Part shown: in pieces, positions 24,061-34,600 of the stretch
How the letters are laid out: the number at the start of each line of letters is the position of its first letter
Position numbering within the stretch: the first letter of the stretch is position 1
Source of the DNA: Paracoccus denitrificans
Lineage (GTDB): Bacteria > Pseudomonadota > Alphaproteobacteria > Rhodobacterales > Rhodobacteraceae
DNA length: 64,000 nt
Assembly (NCBI GenBank): GCA_003240735.1
Contig: QFNE01000002.1
Location: 124,001 to 188,000 of the forward strand
Direction of reading: 5' to 3'
Position numbers and translations under genes: made by a program
Notes under the pieces: model-generated
What the model was told of the DNA's origin: nothing
The model's input: only the letters and a program-made list of their open reading frames with translations
The model's database searches: none

Positions 24061-26220
24061 ATGCACTTCCGACTGACCCTGTGTTCCGCCTTGGCGCTGT
24101 GCGCCGCGACGCCGGCGCTGTCCGCGCCCGTTTTCAACCGCATCGCCAGCTTTGCCACCGTCGAGAACATGGCGGAAGGCGAAGATCGCAGCCACGCCAC
24201 CTCGGCCGAGATCATGGCCGTGACGGATGACGGCAACACGCTGATCTATTCCGACAGCCCGCTGGGCGCGCTGGGTTTTGTCGACATCACCGACCCCAAG
24301 GCCCCGAAGGCGCTGGGCAACGTCGCGATGGACGGCGAACCGACGACGACCGTCGTCAGCGGCAACACGGCATTTGTCGGCGTCAACACGTCGGAAAGCA
24401 AAGCTAACCCGTCAGGCGTTCTGCGCACGGTCGATCTGTCGACCAAGGCCATCACTGAAAGCTGCGATCTGGGTGGTCAGCCCGACTCGGTCGCGATCAA
24501 CCATGACGGCTCGCTGATCGCCGTGGCGATCGAAAACGAACGTGATGAGGATCTGGGCGAAGGCGGCTTGCCCCAGATGCCCGCTGGGTTCGTGGTGACC
24601 GTGCCGGTGGCAGACGGCAAAGCTGACTGCGCAGGCCTGCAGAAGATCGACCTGACCGGACTGGCCGAGGTCGGCGGCGAAGACCCGGAACCTGAGTATG
24701 TGGCGTTCAACGCGGCTGGCGAACTGGCCGTCACGCTGCAGGAAAACAATCACATCGTCATCATCGGCGCAGACGGCAAGGTGGCCAGCCACTTCAGCGC
24801 CGGGACCGTCGATCTGGACGGCATCGACACCGAAAAGGATGGCCGCATCAGCGCCGACAGCAGCCTGAAGGCCGTCCCGCGTGAACCCGACGCGGTGGCG
24901 TGGCTGGACGACACGCATCTGGTCACCGCCAACGAAGGCGACTGGAAGGGCGGATCGCGCGGCTTCACCGTCTGGAACAAGGACGGCACCGTCGCCTATG
25001 ATTCCGGGAACCTCATCGATCGCGAATTGATGCGGATCGGCCATTACCCGGAAAAACGCTCGGACAAGAAGGGCGGAGAGCCGGAGGCCGTGATCTCGGC
25101 CACTTACGATGGTCAGAAGATGTTCTTCGTGGCGTCCGAACGCGGCAGCGTCATCTTTGCGTTCGACGCGACCGATCCGACGCAGCCGAAACTGGTGCAG
25201 GCGTTCCCCTCGGGCATCGGTCCGGAAGGTCTGGTGGCCATCCCCGGTCGCAATCTGTTTGCAACCGCCAACGAAACCGATCTGGGCGAAGACGGGGCGG
25301 CACGCGCGCATGTCATGATCTATGCCCGTGAAGACGCCACCCCTGCCTATCCGACCATCGTCGCGGCCGAGGCTGAACAGCCAATCGGTTGGGGCGCGCT
25401 GTCAGGTCTGGCGATCGATCCGGATGCCGCGCAGACGCTTTATGCCGTCAGCGACAGCGCATATGCCGCCGCGCCCTCAATCTATACCATAGACGCGTCC
25501 CAGCAGCCGGCGCAGATCACGAAGCAGACGATCGTGACGCGCGACGGCAAGCCGGCCGAAGGTCTGGACCTAGAGGCGATCACGCCTGACGGGCAGGGTG
25601 GCTTCTGGCTTGCGTCCGAAGGCAATCCCGAAAAGGACATCCGGCACGCGGTTATCCATGTCGACGCAGACGGCGCGATCATCAAGGAAATCGGGCTGCC
25701 TGATGATGTCGCGGCCAACAGCACCCGCTTTGGCTTCGAAGGCATCGCGCTGGTCGACGGCAAGCTGTGGCTGGCCCAGCAGCGCGAATGGAAGGACGAC
25801 CCCAAGGGTCAGACCAGGCTGCTGCAACTTGACCCCGAAACCGAAGAATGGGCGGGCGTCCGCTATCCTCTGGACTCGGGCGAAGGTTGGGTCGGTCTGT
25901 CGGAATTGGCCGTACATGACGGCTGGCTTTATGTGATCGAGCGGGACAACCTGATCGGTGACAAGGCTGTCCTGAAGGCCGTGACGCGCGTGAAGCTCGA
26001 CGAACTGAAACCCGCGCCGCTGGGTGGTGACCTGCCGGTCGTGACCAAGGAAACCGTGCGCGATCTGATCCCCGATCTGAAGCAATGGAATGGCTATGTC
26101 GCCGACAAGGTCGAAGGCATGGCGATTGCAACCGACGGCACGGTCTACATGGTCAGTGACAATGACGGTGTCGACGACAGCTCGGGCGAGACGTTCTTCT
26201 GGACGTTCAAGCTGAACTGA
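24061..26220 (+). CDS. Secreted phytase-like/choice-of-anchor esterase-like protein
   Basis: The 719-residue protein has a signal peptide (MHFRLTLCSALALCAATPALSA). Residues about 30-430 form a propeller-like domain (GFVDITDPKAPKALGNV, GVLRTVDLSTKAI, SVIFAFDATDPTQPKLVQAF). The C-terminal 280 residues match the 'esterase-like activity of phytase' domain (PF13449): GLDLEAITPDGQGGFWLASEGNP, STRFGFEGIALVDGKLWLAQQREW, KVEGMAIATDGTVYMVSDND. It is exported and probably acts on a phosphate or other ester; the actual substrate is unknown. It is monocistronic, ending at a strong hairpin. Confidence 0.85.
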   Translation: MHFRLTLCSALALCAATPALSAPVFNRIASFATVENMAEGEDRSHATSAEIMAVTDDGNTLIYSDSPLGALGFVDITDPKAPKALGNVAMDGEPTTTVVSGNTAFVGVNTSESKANPSGVLRTVDLSTKAITESCDLGGQPDSVAINHDGSLIAVAIENERDEDLGEGGLPQMPAGFVVTVPVADGKADCAGLQKIDLTGLAEVGGEDPEPEYVAFNAAGELAVTLQENNHIVIIGADGKVASHFSAGTVDLDGIDTEKDGRISADSSLKAVPREPDAVAWLDDTHLVTANEGDWKGGSRGFTVWNKDGTVAYDSGNLIDRELMRIGHYPEKRSDKKGGEPEAVISATYDGQKMFFVASERGSVIFAFDATDPTQPKLVQAFPSGIGPEGLVAIPGRNLFATANETDLGEDGAARAHVMIYAREDATPAYPTIVAAEAEQPIGWGALSGLAIDPDAAQTLYAVSDSAYAAAPSIYTIDASQQPAQITKQTIVTRDGKPAEGLDLEAITPDGQGGFWLASEGNPEKDIRHAVIHVDADGAIIKEIGLPDDVAANSTRFGFEGIALVDGKLWLAQQREWKDDPKGQTRLLQLDPETEEWAGVRYPLDSGEGWVGLSELAVHDGWLYVIERDNLIGDKAVLKAVTRVKLDELKPAPLGGDLPVVTKETVRDLIPDLKQWNGYVADKVEGMAIATDGTVYMVSDNDGVDDSSGETFFWTFKLN

Positions 26221-26227
26221 TTGGACA

Positions 26228-26253
26228 GGGCGCGGCCTTTGGGGGTCGCGCCC
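26228..26253. terminator. Hairpin between converging phytase-like and LacI genes
   Basis: GGGCGCGGCC (26228-26237) pairs with GGTCGCGCCC (26244-26253) over 10 bp with one G-T pair and a 6-base loop, filling the whole 33-bp gap between two converging genes. There is only a TT after it on the plus side, so Rho may assist. Confidence 0.6.
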
Positions 26254-27267
26254 TTACCGCATTGTGTCGCCGGGCATGAACGTTGGGGCGAACTCGACGA
26301 TGCCGTTGTCCGGTCTGGGGTCCTTGCCCGCAATGATGCGCGCCGCGCGTCGCCCGATATCGATCCGCCGCGCATTGGTCGTGGCCAGTCGCAAGGGCAG
26401 CCCGTCCAGCAGATCGACGCCGTTGAACCCGGCCATGCCGAGCTTGCCGGGAATGTCCAGCCCCTGATCGCGCGCCCACAACAGCCCACCCGCACCGATC
26501 ATGTCGTTGGAATAGTAAAGAAAATCCAGATCCGGTTGCCGCGCTAAGATGCGCTGGGTCAGCTCTCGGCCCTTACCCAGGGACGAACCACCCTGATAGA
26601 ATTCCCGGGCGGCCAGCGTCGCGCCAGCCTCGGCCAGACCGGCCTCGAGCCCGGCGAGCCGTTTTCGCGCGCGGTGATCTTCTGGCATATGCGTGCCGAT
26701 AAACCCGATCCGGCCATAGCCTGCGCGCAGGATGTTTGCCGCCATCTCTCGGCCGGCGCGTTCATGGCTGATGCCCACAGCGCAGTCGATGGGGTCGCCG
26801 TCGATGTCCATGATCTCGATGATCGGGATTCCGGCGGCTGCCAGCATTGCGCGAGAGGACTGGCTGTGTTCAAGCCCCGCCAGAATGACTCCGGTCGGCC
26901 GCCACGACAGCATGTCGTAAAGAACCGACTCCTCTCGTGCCGGGGCGTAGTTGGTAACGCCCACCACGGGCTGCAGCCCGGTGTCGTCCAGTTCGGCAGA
27001 AATCCCGCCCAGAACGTCTGGAAAGACAAGGTTCGACAGCGACGGAATGACCACCGCCACCAGATTGACCCGCTGGCTGGCCAGCCCGCCCGCGATCTTG
27101 TTGGGCACGTACCCAAGGTTTCGCGCCGCAGTCAGCACCTTTTCCCGCGTCGTGGCCGAGACGTCGCCTGCATTGCGCAACACGCGGCTGACGGTCATTT
27201 CGCTGACGCCCGATGCCATCGAGACATCGCGTAACGTCAGTGGCCTGCGCGGTTTTGGCGTGCTCAT
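26254..27267 (-). CDS. LacI-family transcriptional regulator (GntR-like subgroup)
   Basis: The 337-residue protein has an N-terminal LacI helix-turn-helix (LTLRDVSMASGVSEMTVSRVLRNAGDVSATTREKV, residues 10-45), hinge helix (PNKIAGGLASQ), and periplasmic-binding-like effector domain (LVAVVIPSLSNLVFPDVLGGI). The sequence resembles gluconate-type repressors. GGAGAG precedes the ATG. No sugar gene is adjacent; the nearest divergent genes are tRNA-Arg and tctCBA. A partly palindromic site lies just upstream at 27293. Its target is therefore uncertain. Confidence 0.9.
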   Translation of the reverse strand: MSTPKPRRPLTLRDVSMASGVSEMTVSRVLRNAGDVSATTREKVLTAARNLGYVPNKIAGGLASQRVNLVAVVIPSLSNLVFPDVLGGISAELDDTGLQPVVGVTNYAPAREESVLYDMLSWRPTGVILAGLEHSQSSRAMLAAAGIPIIEIMDIDGDPIDCAVGISHERAGREMAANILRAGYGRIGFIGTHMPEDHRARKRLAGLEAGLAEAGATLAAREFYQGGSSLGKGRELTQRILARQPDLDFLYYSNDMIGAGGLLWARDQGLDIPGKLGMAGFNGVDLLDGLPLRLATTNARRIDIGRRAARIIAGKDPRPDNGIVEFAPTFMPGDTMR

Positions 27268-27292
27268 CAGCTCTCCGGGGTGGGTAATTGGG

Positions 27293-27310
27293 TGTTAGCG
27301 CACGACAACA
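27293..27310. promoter_or_regulatory. Candidate LacI-family operator (autoregulatory)
   Basis: TGTTAGCGCACGACAACA has matching TGTT/AACA ends and a CG within each half; six of nine positions are symmetric. It lies 26 bp ahead of the LacI-family start codon. LacI-family operators commonly look like this, but the symmetry is imperfect. Confidence 0.35.
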
Positions 27311-27360
27311 CACGCGGCAAGGTTGCCAACCACCGCCCGCCACGGCAAAACACATCCGGC

Positions 27361-27437
27361 GGCCCCGTGGCTCAACTGGATAGAGCAGCCCCCTCCTAAG
27401 GGGCAGGTTACAGGTTCAAGTCCTGTCGGGGTCACCA
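27361..27437 (+). tRNA. tRNA-Arg (CCT anticodon)
   Basis: The 77-base cloverleaf ends in encoded CCA. The acceptor is GGCCCCG/CGGGGTC, the anticodon stem GCCCC/GGGGC with loop CTCCTAA (anticodon CCT at 27395-27397), and the T-arm ACAGG-TTCAAGT-CCTGT. It reads AGG codons. No integrase or partial 3' tRNA copy was seen nearby. Confidence 0.95.
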
Positions 27438-27602
27438 TGACGCATCGTGATTGGTCCTCACTAAGGAGTTTGCTGGGTGGTCCTTTAAACCGCAGCTGAT
27501 CCGCGATTTCATATCTGTGAATCGCGGCAAGCCGGACCCTTTCTGGCCCTGAAATCTTGCTCTTTACGGAATGTGCACCGTGGTGTTTCATGCCCTTATC
27601 CG

Positions 27603-27631
27603 AAAGGTCGGATCGTTGGATTCCGACCTTT
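27603..27631 (+). promoter_or_regulatory. Leader hairpin immediately before tctC
   Basis: AAAGGTCGGA (27603-27612) and TCCGACCTTT (27622-27631) form a perfect 10-bp stem with a 9-base loop, ending four bases before the purine-rich ribosome site of tctC. It may influence tctC translation or stability; alternatively it ends upstream transcription, though only three T follow. Confidence 0.4.
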
Positions 27632-27649
27632 GCGAGAGGGGAGAGATCA

Positions 27650-28594
27650 ATGAAACACGCATTCCTCGCGGCGATTTTCGCTGCGGCAACAGCTTTGCCG
27701 GCAATGGCGGCTGATTACACCATCATGGCGCCCGCGAACCCGGGCGGTGGCTGGGACCAGACCGCCCGCACCATGCAGGACGTCCTGCAGAAGGACGGCA
27801 TTTCCAAGCGGGTGCAGGTGGTCAACGTTCCGGGGGCAGGCGGGACCGTCGGGCTGGCGCAGTTCGCGGCCCAGAACAAGGGCAAACCTGATGCGCTGCT
27901 GGTCGGTGGCTATGTCATGGTCGGCGCGATCCTGACCAACAATTCGCCCGTGTCGCTGAGCGACGTGACGCCGATCGCGCGCCTGACCGGCGAGTATGAG
28001 GCGATCGTGGTTCCGACCGCATCGCCCCTGCAGACCATCGACGATCTGGTCGCGGCGCTGAAGAAAGATCCGGGCGCCGTCAGCTGGGCAGGTGGTTCGG
28101 CCGGTGGCACCGACCATATCGCCGTCGGTCTGATCGCACAGGCCGCGGGCGTCGATCCGACCAAGATCAACTACGTCGCCTATTCCGGCGGTGGCGAGGC
28201 GATGGCGGCCATCCTGGGTAACCAGGTGACCGCAGGAATTTCGTCGCTGGGTGAATTCGCAAGCCAGATCCAGTCGGGCAGCATGCGCCTGCTGGCAGTT
28301 TCGGGTCCCGAACGCATCGAAGGCTTTGACGCACCGACGCTGAAGGAATCGGGTCTGGACGTCGAACTTCAGAACTGGCGCATGGTCGCAGCCGCGCCGG
28401 GCCTGACCGACGAACAGAAAGCCGCCGTGACCGCCGACATCGAAAAGATGGCGAAATCGGCCGAATGGCAGGAACAGTTGAAGACCAAAGGCTGGTCCGA
28501 CACCTTCCTGGCAGGACCTGAATTCGACGCAGAGCTGGCCAAGGATATCTCGGCGACGGAAACCGTCCTGAAATCCATCGGTCTGGTGAAATGA
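27650..28594 (+). CDS. tctC: Tripartite tricarboxylate transporter substrate-binding protein
   Basis: The 314-residue periplasmic binding protein has signal peptide MKHAFLAAIFAAATALPAMA. The mature protein begins with the Bug/TctC pattern ADYTIMAPANPGGGWDQTARTMQ and continues VNVPGAGGTVGLAQFA. It captures a tri- or dicarboxylate, citrate-like in the type system, for TctAB. ATG 27650 sits behind GAGGGGAGAG; the longer frame from 27557 has no signal peptide. The stop overlaps tctB as ATGA. Confidence 0.94.
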   Translation: MKHAFLAAIFAAATALPAMAADYTIMAPANPGGGWDQTARTMQDVLQKDGISKRVQVVNVPGAGGTVGLAQFAAQNKGKPDALLVGGYVMVGAILTNNSPVSLSDVTPIARLTGEYEAIVVPTASPLQTIDDLVAALKKDPGAVSWAGGSAGGTDHIAVGLIAQAAGVDPTKINYVAYSGGGEAMAAILGNQVTAGISSLGEFASQIQSGSMRLLAVSGPERIEGFDAPTLKESGLDVELQNWRMVAAAPGLTDEQKAAVTADIEKMAKSAEWQEQLKTKGWSDTFLAGPEFDAELAKDISATETVLKSIGLVK

Positions 28595-29123
28595 GCGACC
28601 GTCGTCCGGACCACGTCATCCCTTCGGATGACACCTCCGGGCAGCTTGACCCAACGCCCTCCGGACATCTTGCGATGTTCGGGGTGGCCGCGGGGCTGGC
28701 CGTCATCGGCGGCGTGATGATCTGGGATGCGCTTCGGCTGCACGGGACCGGCGGTTATGCCGGGGTCGGGCCGGGCCTTTTCCCCGAAGTCATTGGCGGC
28801 GGGCTGATCGTCCTGGCGATCTGGACCGTCATCGCCACGTTGCGGGGCGACACACCTGCGCCGGAAGAGACCCGTATGGGTCCCGTGGGCTGGGTGCTGC
28901 TTGGCCTTGTCGCACAGCTTTTGTTGCTGCAACCGGCGGGATTTTCCATCGCAACCGGGTTGATGTTTGCCTTCGTGACGCGCGGCTTTGGCCAGCGCCA
29001 GTTGGTCAAGACCATCCCCATCGGCATCGTTCTGTCATTCGTCATCTGGGTCATTTTCACCCAGGTTCTGATGCTGAACCTGCCAGCCGGGCCGCTTGAG
29101 CGCGCCTTTCTAGGATTGCTGCC

Positions 29124-29127
<4 letters not shown>
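28591..29127 (+). CDS. tctB: Tripartite tricarboxylate transporter small membrane subunit
   Basis: This 178-residue membrane protein has about four hydrophobic segments (LAMFGVAAGLAVIGGVMIWDAL, LFPEVIGGGLIVLAIWTVIA, GWVLLGLVAQLLLLQPAGFSIATGLMFAF, FVIWVIFTQVLMLNL). This is the TctB pattern, poorly conserved in sequence but fixed by place between tctC and tctA. It overlaps both neighbours by 4 bp (ATGA at its start, GTGA at its end). Confidence 0.9.
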
Positions 29128-30641
<1,514 letters not shown>

Positions 30642-30660
30642 GGTACCGGCACATCGCCAA

Positions 30661-30698
30661 ACGACGCCGGCCCCGAAAGTGGCCGGCGTCGTCTTTTT
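30661..30698. terminator. Strong intrinsic terminator after tctA
   Basis: ACGACGCCGGCC and GGCCGGCGTCGT form a perfect 12-bp stem with an 8-base loop (CCGAAAGT), followed by CTTTTT. The convergent Hint-domain gene ends exactly at 30698, so the same stem may stop both transcripts. Confidence 0.92.
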
Positions 30699-31852
30699 CA
30701 GATCACCGACCCCACTGTTTCAGTCACCAGTTGACGCGCCTCTCGCCCGGTCATGAAAGGGTGGGCGGGAACAGAACCAAGCAACCTGTCGGGACAGGCG
30801 AGTTCGGGGAACAGCTGAAGGATTTCCCGCCGTGCGGCAGGCGTCACTGCTTTCAGCGCCTCAGGGCCGGTATAAAGCGACTCGGTCCATGCGCCGTTCG
30901 AGCGCACGATCTCGTGGCCATCAAACAGCATGTGCCAGTATTCGACACCCCGGTCGTCGAGGTCGATGGTGATGCCGGGCCGCCCCAGCAGATGTTTGGC
31001 CGCGACCAGCAGCAGCTGCCCATGCTGGCGGACTAAAACCCGGTGCTGGGGCGACACGACCAGATCACGCGTCGGCACCCGCGGCGCCAAGGCACCCGCC
31101 GCGATCCGGACGGGACGAAGGTTGGGGCTTCGGTCCAGATCGCGCGCATCCAGCGCCTTGCACCCGATCCAGAACAGCCGCCGCAAACCGTGGTCGCGTG
31201 TGCGGATGTGGTCACCGGGACGCAACGTCTCGATCCGGCGGGGTCCGGCATCGGTGTCGATCAGCGTACCTGTCGTAAAGCAGGGGGCCTTATCCTGCGG
31301 GGCATAGGGGATCGTGTTGGTGTTGGCCGCGTTCGAACCGCTCAGCGATTTGCTGTGAAACCTGTAGGTCGCGTTCTGGTCGAAGACGGGCGTCACGCCG
31401 TTCTTGGTCACCGGCATCATGATGACGCTGTGGCTTAGCCCCAGATAATTGAACACAGGCGAGCCGTTTTCCAGATAGCCGACCATCGGGAACTGGATCC
31501 GGAACAGATGTCCCGTCCCGACGCCGTTCGCGTCCAGCTGTTCGATGAACGTGCCGTAGAAGAACGACATCGTCTGACCCGCCTCGACGGTGTGGTTGCC
31601 GAGTGTCGTGTCGTTGACCAGCGTCTGCCCGGTCGCGTCCTTCTGGACGACCAGCGTGTCGTCGAAATCGGGGTCGTCGTCCCGCAACTGCAGGCTGCCG
31701 ACCTTCGCGTTGGCAAAGCTGATGTTGCTGCGGTTCAGGAATGGCATCTGCCGTTCGGCGTAACTGTCGCGCCCGACCGGGATCGGGTCATCGAAAGTCA
31801 GCGTCGTGACGTTGTAAATGGTCTCTGCCACCTTGCCCCCACCACATGCCAT
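30698..31852 (-). CDS. Hint-domain protein (Hedgehog/intein-type, PF13403)
   Basis: This protein has up to 384 residues. The N-terminal 185 residues are unfamiliar (NVTTLTFDDPIPVGRDSYAERQMPFLN). From C191 the sequence reads CFTTGTLIDTDAGPRRIETLRPGDHIRTRDHG, then VVSPQHRVLVRQ and AAKHLLG. This is the Hint module found in many alphaproteobacterial exoproteins. C191 is the expected nucleophile for N-S acyl shift, so self-cleavage between P190 and C191 is possible. Such proteins usually leave through type I secretion. ATG 31852 has no clear ribosome site; a GTG seven codons in (VAETIYNV) is an alternative start. Confidence 0.85.
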   Translation of the reverse strand: MACGGGKVAETIYNVTTLTFDDPIPVGRDSYAERQMPFLNRSNISFANAKVGSLQLRDDDPDFDDTLVVQKDATGQTLVNDTTLGNHTVEAGQTMSFFYGTFIEQLDANGVGTGHLFRIQFPMVGYLENGSPVFNYLGLSHSVIMMPVTKNGVTPVFDQNATYRFHSKSLSGSNAANTNTIPYAPQDKAPCFTTGTLIDTDAGPRRIETLRPGDHIRTRDHGLRRLFWIGCKALDARDLDRSPNLRPVRIAAGALAPRVPTRDLVVSPQHRVLVRQHGQLLLVAAKHLLGRPGITIDLDDRGVEYWHMLFDGHEIVRSNGAWTESLYTGPEALKAVTPAARREILQLFPELACPDRLLGSVPAHPFMTGREARQLVTETVGSVI

Positions 31853-31906
31853 CTTTCGGGCAGCGCGGCAGAATGGTTAACGGAGCATTGGTTAACGAAG
31901 TCCTAA

Positions 31907-32581
31907 TCAGACCGAGTCGTTCAGTCGCGCGGCTTCGAATTCCTGCGCGGCCTTGGCCGCGATCGCCCGATCAGCGGCATCCTCGGGACCGGTTCCCCAA
32001 GGGCGGAACCGCAGGCGGAATGCCGAAAGGCGGGCGGATGGACCCCCGTCCATGGGATAGCCGATGCGCGACAGGCTGTCGTCCAGCGTCGGTGCGTTAT
32101 CGTTGTGTGTGGGGGCCGGGCAGATCGCCAGGTTCTCCAGCGCCAGCCGCCGCCAGTCGAACCGCGCACCGGGATCGAACTTGCGGTCAGGGGCCATGTC
32201 GGAATGGCCGATCACCCCCGCGCGCCCGATACCGTGGCGGGCCATGATCCCGCCCAGCAGGTCCTGTAATCCAGACATCTGCCGCGCCGGAAATGGCCGA
32301 TCCCCGGGGTTCACGATCTCAATCCCGATTGAGCGGGAGTTGACGTCATCCCGACCTTGCCAGCTGCCCGCACCCGCGTGCCAGGCGCGGCGATCCTCAG
32401 CCACCAGCGGCTCGGCGGTGCCGTCTTCCAGCAGCAGCCAGTGGGCCGACACCTCGGCGGTCGGATCGCACAGGCGGTCGCGGGCTGATGCGGCGTCCGT
32501 CATGCCGGTATAGTGCAGCACGATCAGCTCCGGGCGCAGAATGCCCCGACGCGGGCCATGGTTCGGCGATGGAAACGGCAT
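31907..32581 (-). CDS. N-acetylmuramoyl-L-alanine amidase (AmpD/AmiD type)
   Basis: The 224-residue amidase_2 protein has zinc ligands H23 (IVLHYTG), H126 (GHSDMAP) and D136 (KFDPG), with K134 next to it, as in AmpD. SIGIEIVNPG is another family block. There is no signal peptide, suggesting cytoplasmic recycling of anhydromuropeptides. The frame is open well upstream, but ATG 32581 is the first start that fits the domain. It follows the lipoprotein gene by 13 bp and ends the leftward run from gatC. Confidence 0.9.
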   Translation of the reverse strand: MPFPSPNHGPRRGILRPELIVLHYTGMTDAASARDRLCDPTAEVSAHWLLLEDGTAEPLVAEDRRAWHAGAGSWQGRDDVNSRSIGIEIVNPGDRPFPARQMSGLQDLLGGIMARHGIGRAGVIGHSDMAPDRKFDPGARFDWRRLALENLAICPAPTHNDNAPTLDDSLSRIGYPMDGGPSARLSAFRLRFRPWGTGPEDAADRAIAAKAAQEFEAARLNDSV

Positions 32582-32594
32582 GCGCCGCCCCCGC

Positions 32595-33110
32595 TTAGCG
32601 TTGGACGCGATAGGGTGCGGGGTTCCAGCCGCAGACGAACCCGTCGCCGTCCGGGTCAATCCCCATCGGGTCCTGCGCCGGACCACCGCGCTGCAGGAAC
32701 GCAAGCTGCGCGGCCGGCGGGTTGGCAAAGGATGCGCAAGGGTTGCCGACAACGACGGTCGGGCCGCGTTGCCAGACGCGCGTGCCGGGATTGTGGCGGT
32801 TCGCGTTGGCATAATTCACCAGCGTCGCCTGTTGCGGCTGGACTGCGGCGACGGCGACCGGTGTTGCCACGACCGCTGTCTTGGCCACGACGCGCCGAGG
32901 ACCGGCAATCTCTTCGGCGGTCGGTGCCTTGACGGGCAGGGTGACCGGCACGGTCTGCGACGGAACGACCCGGGCATCCGTCAGCGCCACTTCGCGCGCA
33001 CGTTGGTAATCGCCGTACTTCGTGGCGTTCATCGTGTAATTCGGGTTCCAGCCAGACGTCTCGCCGCAGGCGGCAAGGGACAGGACGGACAGCAGCACCA
33101 GCTTTTTCAT
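32595..33110 (-). CDS. Lipoprotein with C-terminal excalibur-like calcium motif
   Basis: The 171-residue protein starts MKKLVLLSVLSLAACGE, a lipoprotein signal peptide with lipobox LAAC and acylated C15. After a variable middle region the C-terminus reads DPMGIDPDGDGFVCGWNPAPYR, like the DxDxDGxxC excalibur calcium-binding motif. ATG 33110 has AAGGAAA upstream, located over the end of gatA. Function is unknown. The place between gatA and an amidase suggests an envelope role but proves nothing. Confidence 0.8.
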   Translation of the reverse strand: MKKLVLLSVLSLAACGETSGWNPNYTMNATKYGDYQRAREVALTDARVVPSQTVPVTLPVKAPTAEEIAGPRRVVAKTAVVATPVAVAAVQPQQATLVNYANANRHNPGTRVWQRGPTVVVGNPCASFANPPAAQLAFLQRGGPAQDPMGIDPDGDGFVCGWNPAPYRVQR

Positions 33111-33121
33111 CGTCGGTTTCC

Positions 33122-34600
33122 TTACCACCAGCGTTCCGGCCGCGCGGTAAACCCGGCCGCCTTTTCCAGAACGGCACCGTGGTTCAGAAGGTTGCCTTCA
33201 TCCCACGGCCGTCCAATCAGTTGCAGCCCCAGGGGCAGCCCTTCACCGCTAAGCCCGACGGGTACGGACAGACCTGGCAGGCCCGCCAGGTTGACCGTCA
33301 CGGTGAAGACGTCGTTCAGATACATCTCGACCGGGTCGGCGACGTCCATCGAGCCGATGCCGAAGGCAGGCGACGGCGTCGCGGGCGTCAGGATCGTGTC
33401 CACACCTGCGGCGAACGCCTCGTCGAAGTCGCGCTTGATCAGCGCGCGGACCTTGCGGGCACGGTTGTAATAGGCGTCGTAGAAGCCTGCCGACAGCACA
33501 TAGGTGCCGATCAGCACGCGACGCTGCACTTCGGTCCCGAACCCTTCCGCGCGGGTCTTTTCGTACATCTGCGTGATGCCGTCACCCTGCGCCAAAGCCG
33601 CGCGACGCCCGTAACGGACGCCGTCATAACGGGCGAGGTTCGACGACGCCTCGGCAGGGGCGATGACGTAATAGGCGGGCAGGGCGTATTTGGTGTGAGG
33701 CAGGCTGATGTCGACGATTTCGGCCCCGGCGTCGCGCAGCATGTCGATGCCGCGCTGCCACAGCGCGTCGATTTCCGCGGAAATGCCATCGATGCGGTAT
33801 TCGCGCGGGATACCGATCTTCTTGCCCCGGATGTCGCCGGTCAGCGCGGCTTCGTAATCTTCGACCGGGCGGTCGGCACTGGTCGAATCCTTAGGATCGA
33901 CCGACGCCATCGCGCCCAGCATGATCGCCGCATCACGCACCGACTTGGTCATCGGGCCCGCCTGATCCAGCGAGGACGCGAACGCAATCGTGCCCCAGCG
34001 GCTGACGCGGCCATATGTCGGCTTCAACCCCACCGTGCCGGTGAAGGCAGCCGGCTGGCGGATCGACCCGCCGGTGTCGGTGCCTGTGGCCGCCAGACAC
34101 AGATCAGCAGCCACCGCAGCCGCCGACCCGCCCGATGAGCCACCGGGCGTCAGTTGGTGGTCATCGACCTTCCACGGATTGATCGAGGGGCCATAGACGC
34201 TGGTTTCATTCGACGAACCCATCGCGAATTCGTCCATGTTCAGCTTGCCCAGCATCACGGCGCCAGCGTCGAACAGGTTCTGCGTGACCGTCGATTCGTA
34301 TTCAGGCTTGAACCCTTCCAGAATCCGAGAGGCGGCCTGCGACGGCACACCCTGGGTGCAGAACAGGTCCTTGATCCCGACCGGGATTCCGCACATCGCC
34401 GGCGCATCGCCTGACGCGAGCCGTGCGTCTGCCGCATCCGCCTGACGCTGCGCGATTTCGGTCGTGTCGTGGACAAAGGCGTTCAGGACCCGCGCATCGC
34501 CGATTGCCGACAGGCAGGCGTCGGTCAGTTCCCGGGCCGAGATATCGCGCCCTTTCAGACGGTCGCGCGCCTCAGTGATGGTCAGCTGGTTCAGGCTCAT
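33122..34600 (-). CDS. gatA: Aspartyl/glutamyl-tRNA amidotransferase subunit A
   Basis: The 492-residue amidase subunit of GatCAB releases ammonia from glutamine to convert Glu-tRNA(Gln) and Asp-tRNA(Asn). The amidase signature GGSSGGSAAAVAADLCLAATGTDTGGSIRQPAAF holds the cis-Ser/Ser pair, and IPVGIKDLF holds the catalytic lysine. The length is standard. Its ATG overlaps the gatC stop by 4 bp. gatB is not in this window. Confidence 0.97.
   Translation of the reverse strand: MSLNQLTITEARDRLKGRDISARELTDACLSAIGDARVLNAFVHDTTEIAQRQADAADARLASGDAPAMCGIPVGIKDLFCTQGVPSQAASRILEGFKPEYESTVTQNLFDAGAVMLGKLNMDEFAMGSSNETSVYGPSINPWKVDDHQLTPGGSSGGSAAAVAADLCLAATGTDTGGSIRQPAAFTGTVGLKPTYGRVSRWGTIAFASSLDQAGPMTKSVRDAAIMLGAMASVDPKDSTSADRPVEDYEAALTGDIRGKKIGIPREYRIDGISAEIDALWQRGIDMLRDAGAEIVDISLPHTKYALPAYYVIAPAEASSNLARYDGVRYGRRAALAQGDGITQMYEKTRAEGFGTEVQRRVLIGTYVLSAGFYDAYYNRARKVRALIKRDFDEAFAAGVDTILTPATPSPAFGIGSMDVADPVEMYLNDVFTVTVNLAGLPGLSVPVGLSGEGLPLGLQLIGRPWDEGNLLNHGAVLEKAAGFTARPERWW

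Noticed and set aside
27361..27437. tRNA-Arg as an integration site of a mobile element
   Set aside because: No integrase, no duplicated tRNA 3' end and no foreign-looking block was found on either side.
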